This document shows, one piece after another, positions 8,679 through 17,569 of a DNA stretch of 44,074 bases; positions within the stretch are counted from its first letter, which is position 1; every line of letters begins with the position of its first letter. Made by a program: the position numbers and the translations under genes. The stretch is taken from NCBI GenBank assembly GCA_018664045.1, contig JABJPE010000056.1:1-44074 (forward strand), written 5' to 3'. This DNA comes from Legionellales bacterium (lineage in GTDB: Bacteria > Pseudomonadota > Gammaproteobacteria > Comchoanobacterales > Comchoanobacteraceae). The notes under the pieces were generated by a model. That model did no database searches and was not told where the DNA came from. It worked only from the letters and a program-made list of their open reading frames with translations.

Positions 8679-9359
8679 CTATTTCCCAGGTTCATCTCCC
8701 CATATTATTTTATGCAATTGGGTTTGTACTCTAATTTTCATATTGGCTTGCAGCACCCATTCAGCAAGCTCTTTAATTTGAAGTTCATTATGAGATGGCG
8801 AGAATATTACATCACAGGTATTAATTAATTTATGTTCTTCTACAAAATTAGAAGCCCAGATAAAATCAGCATGGTTACAAATAACAAATTTTATCTCATC
8901 AGTTTTTTTTACTAATTTCAAATTTGAAATTAAATTTCTATGTGCCTCTCCTGAGCCAGGGGTTTTAATGTCAATTATCTTTCTAACGCGAGTGTCAACT
9001 TTTTCAATAGACATGGCTCCACTTGTTTCCAAAGAAACATCTTGGTATTTATCACAAAGCATGTTTAGTAATTTAAGGCAGTTTTTTTGTGCTAAAGGCT
9101 CGCCTCCAGTTACGGTGATATAAGAAGGGCTATATTTTCCAACTTTTCTTAATATTTCAGTTACTGATAGCATTTCACCTTTTGAAAATGCATAGCTAGT
9201 ATCACAATAAGTACACCTAAGGGGGCAGCCTGTTAGTCGAATAAAGACTGTGGGGTATCCAGTTGAGCTGGTCTCACCTTGTAGTGAATAAAAAATCTCA
9301 TTTATTTTAAGATTTAACTCTGTATTATTATTTACTGTAACTGATGCTGACATTTTCAT
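8679..9359 (-). CDS. queE: 7-carboxy-7-deazaguanine synthase (radical SAM)
   Basis: QueE is a radical-SAM enzyme converting 6-carboxy-tetrahydropterin to 7-carboxy-7-deazaguanine, a step to queuosine in tRNA. The 226-aa protein carries the QueE-type cluster motif C45-x3-C49-x2-C52 in RLTGCPLRCTYCDTSYAF, preceded by EIFYSLQGE. It also has the SAM-binding VTGGEPL and the terminal HKIIWGDEPG typical of the family. The start codon lies inside queD: the ATG at 9359 (or Met3 at 9353) overlaps the queD 3' end by about 30 nt in another frame, indicating a queD-queE operon with coupled translation. Neither queC nor queF is in the window. Confidence 0.95.
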   Translation of the reverse strand: MKMSASVTVNNNTELNLKINEIFYSLQGETSSTGYPTVFIRLTGCPLRCTYCDTSYAFSKGEMLSVTEILRKVGKYSPSYITVTGGEPLAQKNCLKLLNMLCDKYQDVSLETSGAMSIEKVDTRVRKIIDIKTPGSGEAHRNLISNLKLVKKTDEIKFVICNHADFIWASNFVEEHKLINTCDVIFSPSHNELQIKELAEWVLQANMKIRVQTQLHKIIWGDEPGK

Positions 9360-9708
9360 TTTCTGCTATTTTAACTTGTTTTAATATTGCGTCTTCTTTC
9401 GCAAGAGCTATGCACATTTTTTCGAATATATATTTGGCAATATTTTCTGATGTTGGGGGTGATGTTTTAAAATGCTCAAGGTCATTTAGATAATTATGAT
9501 CGAGTACTGATAGAGTTTCATTTAATTTTTCTTGTAACTTATAATGATCAATTATCATGCCATCTTTATTTAGCTTGTTGGTAACTACTTTAACTTTAAC
9601 TTTATATGTATGTCCATGTAGTCTGCCGCAGGGGCCATTATAGCCTGGGAGCTTTACTGCTGCTACGAAATGGGATTTTATCGTCAGTTTAAATAATTCA
9701 TCTCTCAT
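9328..9708 (-). CDS. queD: 6-carboxy-5,6,7,8-tetrahydropterin synthase
   Basis: QueD converts dihydroneopterin triphosphate to 6-carboxytetrahydropterin, the QueE substrate. The 126-aa protein has the catalytic Cys27 and zinc ligands H31 and H33 in CGRLHGHTY, the catalytic Asp-His pair in SVLDHNYLND, and a C-terminal Glu in AENENVSISY. One feature is odd: the first zinc ligand, normally the His of an AAH motif, is Val18 here (SHFVAAVKLPG). H13, five residues earlier, is the only nearby histidine. The operon position with queE supports function despite this. The start has only a weak ribosome-binding site. Confidence 0.9.
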   Translation of the reverse strand: MRDELFKLTIKSHFVAAVKLPGYNGPCGRLHGHTYKVKVKVVTNKLNKDGMIIDHYKLQEKLNETLSVLDHNYLNDLEHFKTSPPTSENIAKYIFEKMCIALAKEDAILKQVKIAENENVSISYSK

Positions 9709-9785
9709 GATAATGCTCTATTAATCACAGGCTTAAAAGAATACTGCATTTTAATCAATAATTGCAAGTTCTTAATTGTGCTTTA

Positions 9786-10361
9786 CTAGTTTAGCTGCCA
9801 TTGGTTTATAAATATTAAGATGTCTTTTTGGTCCTTTAGCTGGATATGTACTTTTTGTGGTCGAAATATATCTTTAAAGCAGCTGTATTTTTCCCATGTT
9901 GTAGTAAAATCATTATTGCTTTCTTTGAATGGGTATGTAATTCGGAACAGGGTGTTTTTTGTTTGGGGCATTCCTATTAGAGTGTTTGCTAGCTGTTTTG
10001 GCTCTATATAGTGCCCAAGTTCAGTTTGCATAAAATATTTTAGGCTGATATTTTTTTCTTGTTGATTAAAATAAATATTGGCATTTTTATTGTTGCCTTT
10101 TATCTCCGCAATGCCTATGCCTAATGGTCCGGTGATATTCAGGCTAAAGCTATTATAATTTTGTTGCCAGCTGAAGCTTCCCATATAAGATTTATCTTTG
10201 GTTTTTAATTTTATTTTTCCCTTAGCAGTCCATTTTTGTTGTTGTAATAAGTCTTGTTTCTGTAGCTGCCAGTTTTTTTTATTGCAGCTTACATCATCGT
10301 TATAACTGCAATTATTTATTAATAAAATAAGAGGAAATATGTAAAAATAATTTTTTTTCAC
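9786..10361 (-). CDS. lolB: Outer membrane lipoprotein insertion protein LolB
   Basis: LolB accepts lipoproteins from periplasmic LolA and inserts them in the outer membrane. The 191-aa protein has a lipoprotein-type N-terminus (MKKNYFYIFPLILLINNC, with Cys18 following an unusual Asn-Asn). It then shows the family pattern: a W/L-rich start, W-TAKGKIKLK, SFSWQQN, ITGPLGIGIAEIKG (where the membrane-insertion loop lies) and the later ELGHYIEPKQLANTLIGMP. Overall similarity is modest, but the divergent position next to hemA is the classical gammaproteobacterial arrangement and supports the call. The lipobox deviates from consensus at the -1 position, so lipidation should be treated as probable rather than certain. 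Confidence 0.85.
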   Translation of the reverse strand: MKKNYFYIFPLILLINNCSYNDDVSCNKKNWQLQKQDLLQQQKWTAKGKIKLKTKDKSYMGSFSWQQNYNSFSLNITGPLGIGIAEIKGNNKNANIYFNQQEKNISLKYFMQTELGHYIEPKQLANTLIGMPQTKNTLFRITYPFKESNNDFTTTWEKYSCFKDIFRPQKVHIQLKDQKDILIFINQWQLN

Positions 10362-10393
10362 AGTTTGGCCTTTGGTGCGATCATGATATAGCT

Positions 10394-10399
10394 ATTATA
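10394..10399 (-). promoter_or_regulatory. Possible -10 element for lolB
   Basis: TATAAT on the minus strand lies about 35 nt upstream of the lolB start, in the 171-nt lolB/hemA divergent region. No recognisable -35 hexamer stands at 16-18 bases, so support is limited. Confidence 0.3.
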
Positions 10400-10532
10400 A
10401 CTAGGTTTTATCAAATAACTACCTTTGTTTTTTTCATGATTAATCTTTTATTAAATAAGTAATTAGCTGTTTGTAAGTTGTTTTTTCCGAACATTTAGCT
10501 TATTCTAAGAATTGTTTTATATAGAGTAAAGA

Positions 10533-11771
10533 ATGCCTGTAGTTATAATTGGCTTTAATCATAGATCTACATCAATAGACATAAGAGAAAAGCTTGCGAG
10601 CACTGTTAGCGAGCAGAGTAATATAATGTCTGTTTTAATGCGTGAATCTTTAGTTTCAGGCTGCATGGTGCTATCTACCTGCAATAGGTTGGAGCTTGTT
10701 TGTAGTTGCGATGACTCTAACAAAATATTAGTACGTTTAGCAGACCTTAAAAATATCTATTTAACCGTATTACAAAGCAGTGTTTATGTTTATAAGGATT
10801 ATGCAGCATTTAAGCATTTACTTCGAGTTTCCTCTGGCTTAGATTCAATGTTATTGGGTGAAACTCAGATATTTGGTCAAATAAAAAGCGCTTATGGTTT
10901 AGCAGAGAGTTTAGGCTTTCTTGGTGCTGAGTTATCCCAGGTAATACCCCATATTTTTTTCTTAGCTAAACAAGTTAGAAGTAATACAAATATCAGCTCT
11001 AGCCCTGTTTCTTTGGCATACTCTATTGTCTCTTTAGCTAAATCTATTTTTAATCTAGAGCAAAAAAAGGTTATGCTGTTAGGTTCTGGTGAAATTATAA
11101 CAAAGATTATAACTTACTTTGTAGAACAAGGTTTTCAGGAAATAATAATCGCCAATAGAACTTTTGCAAAAGCTGATGCATTAGCAAAAAAATATAATGT
11201 TAAAGCAATAAGTCTTAGTGAAATGCAGTCATATTTGCCTGAGGTTGATATTGTGATATCAGCAGTAGCTAGTCCATTACCCATAATAGGTAAGGGTTTA
11301 GTTGAAAGGGTGGTATCTGTGAAAAAGAAGGCGATAACGTTATATGTTGATCTTGGAGTACCACGTAACATAGAGCCAGAGGTTAAGGGCTTGTCTGGGG
11401 TTTATTTGTATAATATAGATAATCTACAAGACATAATAAATAAAGGTCTGAAAAACCGACAGCAAGCAGCCATAAATGCTGAAGCTATGGTGGATGTTGA
11501 AGTTGAAAAGTTTTATAATAGATATTGCACATTAGGCTCATTGAGCATAGTTAGAGACTTTAGAAGGCAAATAGAGTTGGTTAGAGATGAGGTTATGCAA
11601 AATTCACTTCAAGCATTGCATCAAGGCCAGGATGCAACATATGTGTTGCAAGAGTCTCTTCGTCAGCTGACTAATAAAATACTACATAGGCCTACAGTTA
11701 GTATTCGTAAAGCGATAATAGCGCAGCGAGATGATTTGCTAGCGCTTACAAAAGATTTTTTTAATTTATAA
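10533..11771 (+). CDS. hemA: Glutamyl-tRNA reductase
   Basis: HemA reduces glutamyl-tRNA(Glu) to glutamate-1-semialdehyde with NADPH, the first committed step of C5-pathway tetrapyrrole synthesis. The 412-aa protein has the catalytic Cys50 in LSTCNRLEL, the substrate-binding GFNHRS near the N-terminus, [15 protein letters not shown], the NADPH-binding GSGEI...ANRT, and the C-terminal dimerisation helices. It is divergent from lolB and followed by prfA after 10 nt and then prmC, a standard operon. The upstream site is only a weak AGAG-type ribosome-binding site. Confidence 0.97.
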   Translation: MPVVIIGFNHRSTSIDIREKLASTVSEQSNIMSVLMRESLVSGCMVLSTCNRLELVCSCDDSNKILVRLADLKNIYLTVLQSSVYVYKDYAAFKHLLRVSSGLDSMLLGETQIFGQIKSAYGLAESLGFLGAELSQVIPHIFFLAKQVRSNTNISSSPVSLAYSIVSLAKSIFNLEQKKVMLLGSGEIITKIITYFVEQGFQEIIIANRTFAKADALAKKYNVKAISLSEMQSYLPEVDIVISAVASPLPIIGKGLVERVVSVKKKAITLYVDLGVPRNIEPEVKGLSGVYLYNIDNLQDIINKGLKNRQQAAINAEAMVDVEVEKFYNRYCTLGSLSIVRDFRRQIELVRDEVMQNSLQALHQGQDATYVLQESLRQLTNKILHRPTVSIRKAIIAQRDDLLALTKDFFNL

Positions 11772-11781
11772 GGTAAATAAT

Positions 11782-12885
11782 ATGACAGATATATCTGAAT
11801 CATTACAAATTAAGCTCCAGTCGATGCAGGAGCGTCAACTTGAGGTCTCAAATATGCTATCTGATTCTAGTGTTATCTCAAACAACTCTCGATTCCAAGA
11901 GCTGTCAAAAGAGTATGCAAGATTAAATAGAGTCGTTTCTTTGTATGAGGATTATTGTAGTAATAATGATTCTCTAGCAGAAGCAAAGAGTTTACTTGAA
12001 GATGGTGACGAAGGTTTGCAGGACCTAGCAACTGAAGAGATAGCTGAGTTAACTCGTGATCAAGGCGATGTTGTAATGGCTATACATACAGCATTAATTC
12101 CAGAAGATCCAGATGATCACAGAAATATATACCTTGAGATTAGGGCTGGAACCGGAGGTGATGAAGCTGCTTTATTTGCTGGTGATTTATACCGTATGTA
12201 TGCCAAGTTTGTTGAAAATAAAAATTGGTCTGTAGAGGTTGTAAGCTTGCAAGATGCAGATCATGGTGGTTTTAAAGAGGTAATCGTCAAAGTAATAGGC
12301 CAAGACGTATATTCACAGTTAAAATTTGAATCTGGTGGCCATAGAGTGCAGCGGGTGCCAGACACTGAATCACAAGGTCGTGTTCATACTTCTGCATGCA
12401 CAGTAGCTGTAATGCCTGAAGTTGATGAAATAGCAAACATTGAAATATCCCCAGCAGATTTAAAAGTAGATACTTATCGGGCTTCAGGCGCAGGTGGGCA
12501 GCATGTAAATACTACAGATTCAGCAGTAAGGATAACACATATTCCAACTGGTGTTGTCTCTGAGTGCCAAGATGAGCGCTCCCAGCATAAAAACAGGGCG
12601 AAGGCAATGAGTTTGTTGCATGCTAAAATTTTATCTAAAGAGCGTGAGGCACAACAAAAACAGCAGTCTCAAACTCGCAGATCATTAGTGGGTAGTGGTG
12701 ATAGGTCTGAGCGCATCAGAACCTATAATTTCCCACAAGGGCGAATAACTGACCATAGAATTAATTTAACACTGTATAAGTTAAATGAGGCAATGGAAGG
12801 GGATTTGACAGAAATTATATCCAGCCTGCAACAAGAGCACCAAGCTGATTTGTTGACACAAATGAATGATGAAGTAGAAAAGTAG
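11782..12885 (+). CDS. prfA: Peptide chain release factor 1
   Basis: RF1 recognises UAA and UAG stop codons and triggers peptide release. The 367-aa protein has the GGQ hydrolysis motif at residues 238-240 (SGAGGQHVN) and the anticodon-mimic PxT tripeptide, here P193-D194-T195, within [10 protein letters not shown] followed by HTSACTVAV. The last block marks RF1 rather than RF2, and there is no RF2-type programmed frameshift. Pro-Asp-Thr instead of Pro-Ala/Val-Thr is within the known variation of the middle residue. An AAGG site stands 8 nt before the ATG. It sits between hemA and prmC, whose product methylates the Gln of the GGQ motif. Confidence 0.97.
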   Translation: MTDISESLQIKLQSMQERQLEVSNMLSDSSVISNNSRFQELSKEYARLNRVVSLYEDYCSNNDSLAEAKSLLEDGDEGLQDLATEEIAELTRDQGDVVMAIHTALIPEDPDDHRNIYLEIRAGTGGDEAALFAGDLYRMYAKFVENKNWSVEVVSLQDADHGGFKEVIVKVIGQDVYSQLKFESGGHRVQRVPDTESQGRVHTSACTVAVMPEVDEIANIEISPADLKVDTYRASGAGGQHVNTTDSAVRITHIPTGVVSECQDERSQHKNRAKAMSLLHAKILSKEREAQQKQQSQTRRSLVGSGDRSERIRTYNFPQGRITDHRINLTLYKLNEAMEGDLTEIISSLQQEHQADLLTQMNDEVEK

Positions 12886-12888
12886 GTT

Positions 12889-13725
12889 ATGTTATTACAA
12901 GATGCTATAGTTCATTATAAAAACAAGATTTCAGACTCAAGTTCTACTCCAGCTCTTGATGCTAAGCTAGTTTTATCTTGTGTTCTTGCAATGAGAGTGG
13001 AGGATCTTTATTTAAATAATAAATTAGTTATATCTCCAGATAAGATAGATGAGATAGAAAAACTTATCTTGCGTCGTCAAGATGGAGAGCCAATTGCATA
13101 TATTATTGGAAAAAAAGATTTTTGGGATTTCACTTTAGCTATAGATGAAAATGTGCTGGTGCCACGGCCTGAGACAGAGATATTAGTCCAAGCTGTTTTA
13201 GATATGCCGCTCCCATTAAATATTAATGTATTAGAAATAGGCACTGGTAGTGGCGCTATTGCAATAGCGCTTGCAAAAGAGCGGAAGGAGTGGAATATTA
13301 CTGCAACTGATATATGTCAAAATGCTTTAAGTACTGCAATGTTAAATGCAGAAAATATTTCCGCTGATAAAAAGATTAAATTTATACGCTCAGATTTATT
13401 TGCTAATATAAGTCATGAAACTAAGTTTAATATTATAGTGTCTAACCCGCCTTACATAGACCCTAATGATCATCATCTATTAGCATTAAAACACGAGCCA
13501 AAGTTGGCATTAATATCGCCTTTAAAGGGCTTATATCATTTGCGGGAAATAATAAATAAGGCTAAGTTTTTTTTGCAGCCAGGTGGCGTATTATTACTAG
13601 AGCATGGTTATGACCAGAAGCAAGCTATGCATGATTTTTTCTTGGATGCTGGTTATACCAGTATAAAAACATTACAAGATTATAGTGGTTTAGATAGAGT
13701 CACCTTTGCATTTATTAAAAGCTAG
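12889..13725 (+). CDS. prmC: Release factor glutamine N5-methyltransferase
   Basis: PrmC (HemK) methylates the GGQ glutamine of release factors, boosting termination. The 278-aa protein has an N-terminal helical substrate-binding domain, the YIIGKKDFW and LVPRPETEIL motifs before the Rossmann fold, the SAM loop EIGTGSGAIAIALA, and the catalytic NPPY at residues 186-189. It begins 3 nt after the prfA stop, with its ribosome-binding site inside prfA, so the pair is likely coupled. The gene for its target, prfA, is immediately upstream. Confidence 0.96.
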   Translation: MLLQDAIVHYKNKISDSSSTPALDAKLVLSCVLAMRVEDLYLNNKLVISPDKIDEIEKLILRRQDGEPIAYIIGKKDFWDFTLAIDENVLVPRPETEILVQAVLDMPLPLNINVLEIGTGSGAIAIALAKERKEWNITATDICQNALSTAMLNAENISADKKIKFIRSDLFANISHETKFNIIVSNPPYIDPNDHHLLALKHEPKLALISPLKGLYHLREIINKAKFFLQPGGVLLLEHGYDQKQAMHDFFLDAGYTSIKTLQDYSGLDRVTFAFIKS

Positions 13726-13794
13726 TCCAATAAAGTTATGGAAAATATATGTATGCTTATTTATACTTGAAAAGCTATATTATCTTGTGTTCAT

Positions 13795-13799
13795 GGAGG
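13795..13799 (+). promoter_or_regulatory. Ribosome-binding site deciding the start of the 757-aa gene
   Basis: GGAGG stands 7 nt before the ATG at 13807. An in-frame TTG at 13804 directly precedes that ATG and would be too close, so the ATG is preferred. Confidence 0.6.
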
Positions 13800-13806
13800 A
13801 CAGTTG

Positions 13807-16080
13807 ATGCGTGATTTTATTTTGTATCTACAACAGACATTCAAATCTGATGTTAAATCTTTGTGGTATAGCATTGGAGATAACGAATTTTATCCTTTTT
13901 TTCAATATTCACGTAATGCTTCAGGTAGTGACAAATCTTTATCTGAAAATTATAATTTTATTTATGAGTTTTTTTATGCTGTTTTGCTAATCCCAATATT
14001 AATAGTAGCATTATTATTTTGGAATATTGCACGGGCATTCCCACGGGGAAATAGCTATACACGTGCCTTCCCAAGTAAAGTTTTTGATTTATCAGTAGGG
14101 AAAAGACGAAGTGATTATTTTAATAGTAAAACTTCAGGGAGGTATTTCAAAGATGAGTTAATTAGACGTTTGAGAGAAATTGATAGTACAATTGCATCAG
14201 ATAAATATAATATAATTGAGATAATAGAAAATTTAAATGTTGATAAAGCATATGAGTGCTATAAATTAAAAAATGGAATTAAAAGTGACTTTTCTGATTT
14301 AGTTGATAGCTTTACAAGGGCCCCGTCAAAACTTGTTATTGATAAGATGACATCATTTTTAAATTTTACTTCAAAGGATAATGTTACTGGCGATCAAGCT
14401 GCTAGAAAGATAAGAATTAGGGCAGGTATGTATAGTCAAGATATTAATTTGGGTGGGCACTTATGGTTATATTTTTTTCGCCATCTTTACCGTAGTTATT
14501 TCCCGTGGGAAGAGTTGGGCTTGATTTCTGCTGGAAAAGTTAATGAGCTGTTCAGTACAGATGGTTCAATTGAAGATTTTATAGATGAAGATGGTGTACT
14601 AGATAGTTTAAATAGTTACTGGTCTAGGGGTGATTATGCAAATGCAGCTCTTTCTAAACAAGTTAAAAATTTTAAATTTGAAGACCCAGCTGTTGCAACT
14701 ATTCGTAAATTTGCTTTAATTTGGCATATTGTTAAAAATTTAAGGGATGGAGGTAGGTTCCGCAATAGTTCTAGTTATGATGATTATGACGGCGAGAGTG
14801 ATTCTATATATTTAGAAAATGACCCTGGTCATAAAAGGGTTTATGGCGCATATAGTGCGCCGCATGAAAATTCAATATGTAAGCAAGCGTTTAATAAGAT
14901 AGGCCATGATAAATATATAAAAGTTGAACGGGTGGCTGATTTAGAGGGTAAAATTAAAAATCCATCTACAGGAGTAGCTTCTGTTATTTCAACTATATTT
15001 ACAACTACATCAAACTCTCCTAAAGATTTTAATTATATCACCGATAACTTGAGAGAGTCAGATCCAGGTAGAGTGCTCATAAGTGAACATATATCGCAGA
15101 TAAATGCTTCACCAGACCCTGAAACAAAAGCGAGAGAAACGGGTGTTATTTGGCTTAACCCCAATTATTTTTTTACAGGGGATACTATTAGTAAAAATGA
15201 TTATATAAATAAATATGAGCTTGATGAGCAAGAATTAAAACTAGCTAAAGACCTTCCTGATGAAATACCAATTATAAAAAATAAAAGTGATAAGCGTGAG
15301 CTATTGCAGTCTAGCCCGCCACCATTATGGCATGTAATATTGGCTTTCCCTTTACGTTTACTGATGTCTCTTCTAATTACGGTTGTGCAGGCGTTTATAT
15401 TATCAATGCAGCTTGTTGTTTGTGCTGCTATTGTGCTGGCTCCAATATTTAATTTTTGTATTTATAAACCTTGTTCGAGTAAAATTGGTCAGAGTGTTTT
15501 GAGTTCAATATGTTTAATTACTTCGATATTAATATTAATTCAGCCTGCGGTTAGTTTTTTAGCTCCAGTTGGTTTTATAAGCAAGACATTTGTTGCTTCA
15601 TTGGTGGGGCTAGGGTGGACATCTGTTGGGGCATTTTCGCTATTTAACACCGCTACACTATCTTTTGTAATATTGTCTTTAGCCTTTTCTATGTGCTCTT
15701 TTTATAGTTTAAATAGCGTTTATATGAAGCATGATGGCCAGCCGCTTAATGATTTTAGGAGAGAGTTGTTTTTATTGGCATTAGGCTTAGGGCTTGCGCT
15801 ACTATCTTATGGCATGATTTTATACCCTGGTCTTTTTATAGCGCCCAATGCTATAGCAGGATTAGTCTCTGTTATGTCTTCTGTAATATCCGCTTTTTTT
15901 GTTATCGCTATTGCAGTTGTGTCTGGTCGTTTTATATTGTCTGAGCCACAAATAAAAGTTAAACGCGAAAGTTTTCAGCAAGGATATAGCTTCGCTGTAG
16001 ATCGTGAATTAACTATGGGTGCTGGTCAAGGTTCTGCTAATGATACTGGGAATGTTGCTACACGCATTGCTCATGTATAG
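13807..16080 (+). CDS. Large membrane protein of unknown function (757 aa)
   Basis: I do not recognise this protein. One hydrophobic segment lies near residues 49-70 (FYAVLLIPILIVALLFW). It is followed by a polar domain of about 430 residues, rich in D, S, N and K, and then a cluster of about six or seven membrane segments from about residue 510 to 735 (from PPLWHVILAFP to FFVIAIAVVSG). A short polar tail of about 40 residues with Gly and Ser ends the protein. There is no signal peptide at the extreme N-terminus. The layout superficially recalls DotA/TraY-type secretion proteins, but I see no shared motif and no secretion genes nearby. It has a strong GGAGG site and lies 81 nt after prmC. It ends 10 nt from the convergent GIN-like gene. 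Confidence 0.75.
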   Translation: MRDFILYLQQTFKSDVKSLWYSIGDNEFYPFFQYSRNASGSDKSLSENYNFIYEFFYAVLLIPILIVALLFWNIARAFPRGNSYTRAFPSKVFDLSVGKRRSDYFNSKTSGRYFKDELIRRLREIDSTIASDKYNIIEIIENLNVDKAYECYKLKNGIKSDFSDLVDSFTRAPSKLVIDKMTSFLNFTSKDNVTGDQAARKIRIRAGMYSQDINLGGHLWLYFFRHLYRSYFPWEELGLISAGKVNELFSTDGSIEDFIDEDGVLDSLNSYWSRGDYANAALSKQVKNFKFEDPAVATIRKFALIWHIVKNLRDGGRFRNSSSYDDYDGESDSIYLENDPGHKRVYGAYSAPHENSICKQAFNKIGHDKYIKVERVADLEGKIKNPSTGVASVISTIFTTTSNSPKDFNYITDNLRESDPGRVLISEHISQINASPDPETKARETGVIWLNPNYFFTGDTISKNDYINKYELDEQELKLAKDLPDEIPIIKNKSDKRELLQSSPPPLWHVILAFPLRLLMSLLITVVQAFILSMQLVVCAAIVLAPIFNFCIYKPCSSKIGQSVLSSICLITSILILIQPAVSFLAPVGFISKTFVASLVGLGWTSVGAFSLFNTATLSFVILSLAFSMCSFYSLNSVYMKHDGQPLNDFRRELFLLALGLGLALLSYGMILYPGLFIAPNAIAGLVSVMSSVISAFFVIAIAVVSGRFILSEPQIKVKRESFQQGYSFAVDRELTMGAGQGSANDTGNVATRIAHV

Positions 16081-16090
16081 TAAATAATAC

Positions 16091-16906
16091 TTAGTTTTTA
16101 TAGATTAGATTTGCATTATTATTTACTACCTGTGCAATAGTTGTATAGTTGCCTCTGTGTTCTATTGTTGCATCTTTATTTGCATGCGCATAAAAATATC
16201 CAATAGGGTTTATATAGCTATTGTTATTGTCAGATGCAGATATCCAAGTATTAGTGCTTCTTAGGTGCGCTGCTTTTAGAGAGGAGTTGCCATATGCCCA
16301 AATATTAGCATTTTTAGTTGTTCCTGCAAGATCTGCCACGCCAGAGTAAATATTTATTGTTGTGTGTTTAGAGTCAACCCATAGCAGCTTGGTTGTGCCG
16401 CTGCTGGCTTGTTCTAATCTATTTAAATTGATCATTCCTTCTAGCTCTACGTTTGAGCTTCCATAGGTGTAAATGTCTAATGTTTTATTTTTATGCTTTA
16501 AGCCTTTGCCTTTAATTTCAGAATTTCCTTTCACACTTATAGTACTTACATTGTCAATACTGCTTAGAATTACATTATATTTTTCTGTTGTTGATTCTGT
16601 GGAGGTTAATGTTAGGGTGTCTCCATCTACAGTTGCAGAGACCCAAGGGTAATATACCATGGTATTGTTTTTGCTTTTTGGATCTATTAATAGGCGTACA
16701 TTATTATCAATATTTATGTTTTTGTACGCATCAGTTTTTATAGCTTGCCAATGTTGCGTTTCTTCTGGAATTTCTGAAAAGTAATTATCAATATCGTTAA
16801 GCGCAGCATTAAAGGAGTTTGGCCAATAACTAGTGTCTGCATGTGCTGCTTGGCAGCTTAGGGTAGGTATAATTAATAATGCTAGTATATCCTTAGATTT
16901 AATCAT
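16091..16906 (-). CDS. Secreted GIN-like (DUF2807-type) beta-solenoid protein
   Basis: This 271-aa protein has a signal peptide ending near residue 23 (SCQAAHA-DT). From about residue 70 it shows short repeating beta strands with alternating hydrophobic and polar residues: VSTISVKGNSEIKGKGL, LDIYTYGSSNVELEG, GTTKLLWVDS, TTINIYSGVADLAG, NANIWAYGNSSLKAA. This is the pattern of head GIN/DUF2807 domains, where an early 'YNVILSSIDNVSTI' strand leads into Gly-Asn-Ser repeats. The family is thought to be surface or periplasmic; its biochemical role is not established. It is 13 nt downstream of an OmpA-like lipoprotein gene, with AAGGAG 8 nt before its ATG, so the two are co-transcribed. The domain assignment comes from pattern reading. 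Confidence 0.65.
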   Translation of the reverse strand: MIKSKDILALLIIPTLSCQAAHADTSYWPNSFNAALNDIDNYFSEIPEETQHWQAIKTDAYKNINIDNNVRLLIDPKSKNNTMVYYPWVSATVDGDTLTLTSTESTTEKYNVILSSIDNVSTISVKGNSEIKGKGLKHKNKTLDIYTYGSSNVELEGMINLNRLEQASSGTTKLLWVDSKHTTINIYSGVADLAGTTKNANIWAYGNSSLKAAHLRSTNTWISASDNNNSYINPIGYFYAHANKDATIEHRGNYTTIAQVVNNNANLIYKN

Positions 16907-16919
16907 GGTATAGCTCCTT

Positions 16920-17456
16920 CTAGCTTAGTGTTATTTCAATGCGATTATTTTGTGATTTTGCAGAAAAAATATTATCTTCAGATATCTTGGGTGCCGTATT
17001 CCCAAGCCCCTCATATGTTATTTGAATTCTATTTGTATTTCCATAGTCCCATAGAAGGGCAGCTATAGTTTGTGCCTGTATTTCAGATATTGTTTTGAGG
17101 TAATCAGATCCATATGCCCCATATCTGTATGCCTTAATATCTATTTTTGTATTGTCGGGGTAAGATTTTATTTTTGATAATATAGTTGATATTACTTGTG
17201 ATGAGTGTTTTTGAAAGCTAATACGTTTTAATGGGGTGTCATTTTGTTGAAACAGTCTATTTGAATTTACAATCAAGGTTGTAGAGCTATAATCTTTTAT
17301 TTCATTTACTGGGTCATTAGATTTTAGAATATCAGCATGAATATTTTCGATTGGTAATTTTACTATGTTAGTTCTTGGTTCTTGTGTTGGTTGTTGCTGG
17401 CAACAAGCTGTAAATAACACGGAAGTTGTTACTAAAAGTTTAAAAAATAAATTCAT
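16920..17456 (-). CDS. OmpA-like peptidoglycan-binding lipoprotein
   Basis: This 178-aa protein has a lipoprotein signal (MNLFFKLLVTTSVLFTACC, lipobox FTAC). The C-terminal half (about residues 75-178) resembles an OmpA-type peptidoglycan-binding domain: a F-x-x-x-S start, IDIKAYRYGAYGSDY, EIQAQTIAALLWDYG, the YEGLGNTAP strand, and the terminal NNRIEITLS, which matches the usual N-R-R-V-E-I ending. Such proteins tether the outer membrane to peptidoglycan. The gene is first of a two-gene unit with the GIN-like protein. Legionella IcmN/DotK is also an OmpA-type lipoprotein, but nothing here identifies this as that secretion component. Its start has AGAGAGG about 11 nt upstream. Confidence 0.75.
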   Translation of the reverse strand: MNLFFKLLVTTSVLFTACCQQQPTQEPRTNIVKLPIENIHADILKSNDPVNEIKDYSSTTLIVNSNRLFQQNDTPLKRISFQKHSSQVISTILSKIKSYPDNTKIDIKAYRYGAYGSDYLKTISEIQAQTIAALLWDYGNTNRIQITYEGLGNTAPKISEDNIFSAKSQNNRIEITLS

Positions 17457-17569
17457 CCTGTTTAGGTCCTCTCTTTTAAATCAATCCTTTCTTTGGTTTT
17501 GAAAATAGAATATATCAAAACATTACTAAGTATAACCTGAAAAAACTTCTTGGAGCAAATGCAATATAA

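Noticed and set aside
12358..12366. Pro-Asp-Thr in place of Pro-Ala-Thr or Pro-Val-Thr in RF1 as evidence of altered stop-codon reading
   Set aside because: The middle residue of the PxT motif varies among bacterial RF1 proteins (Pro-Glu-Thr is also common), and genes here use TAA, TAG and TGA stops normally.
13807..16080. Identification as DotA/TraY of a type IVB secretion system
   Set aside because: Only the gross topology is similar. No diagnostic motif, no icm/dot neighbours and no signal peptide were found.
16920..17456. Identification as IcmN/DotK
   Set aside because: OmpA-type lipoproteins are common, and the surrounding genes are not secretion genes.
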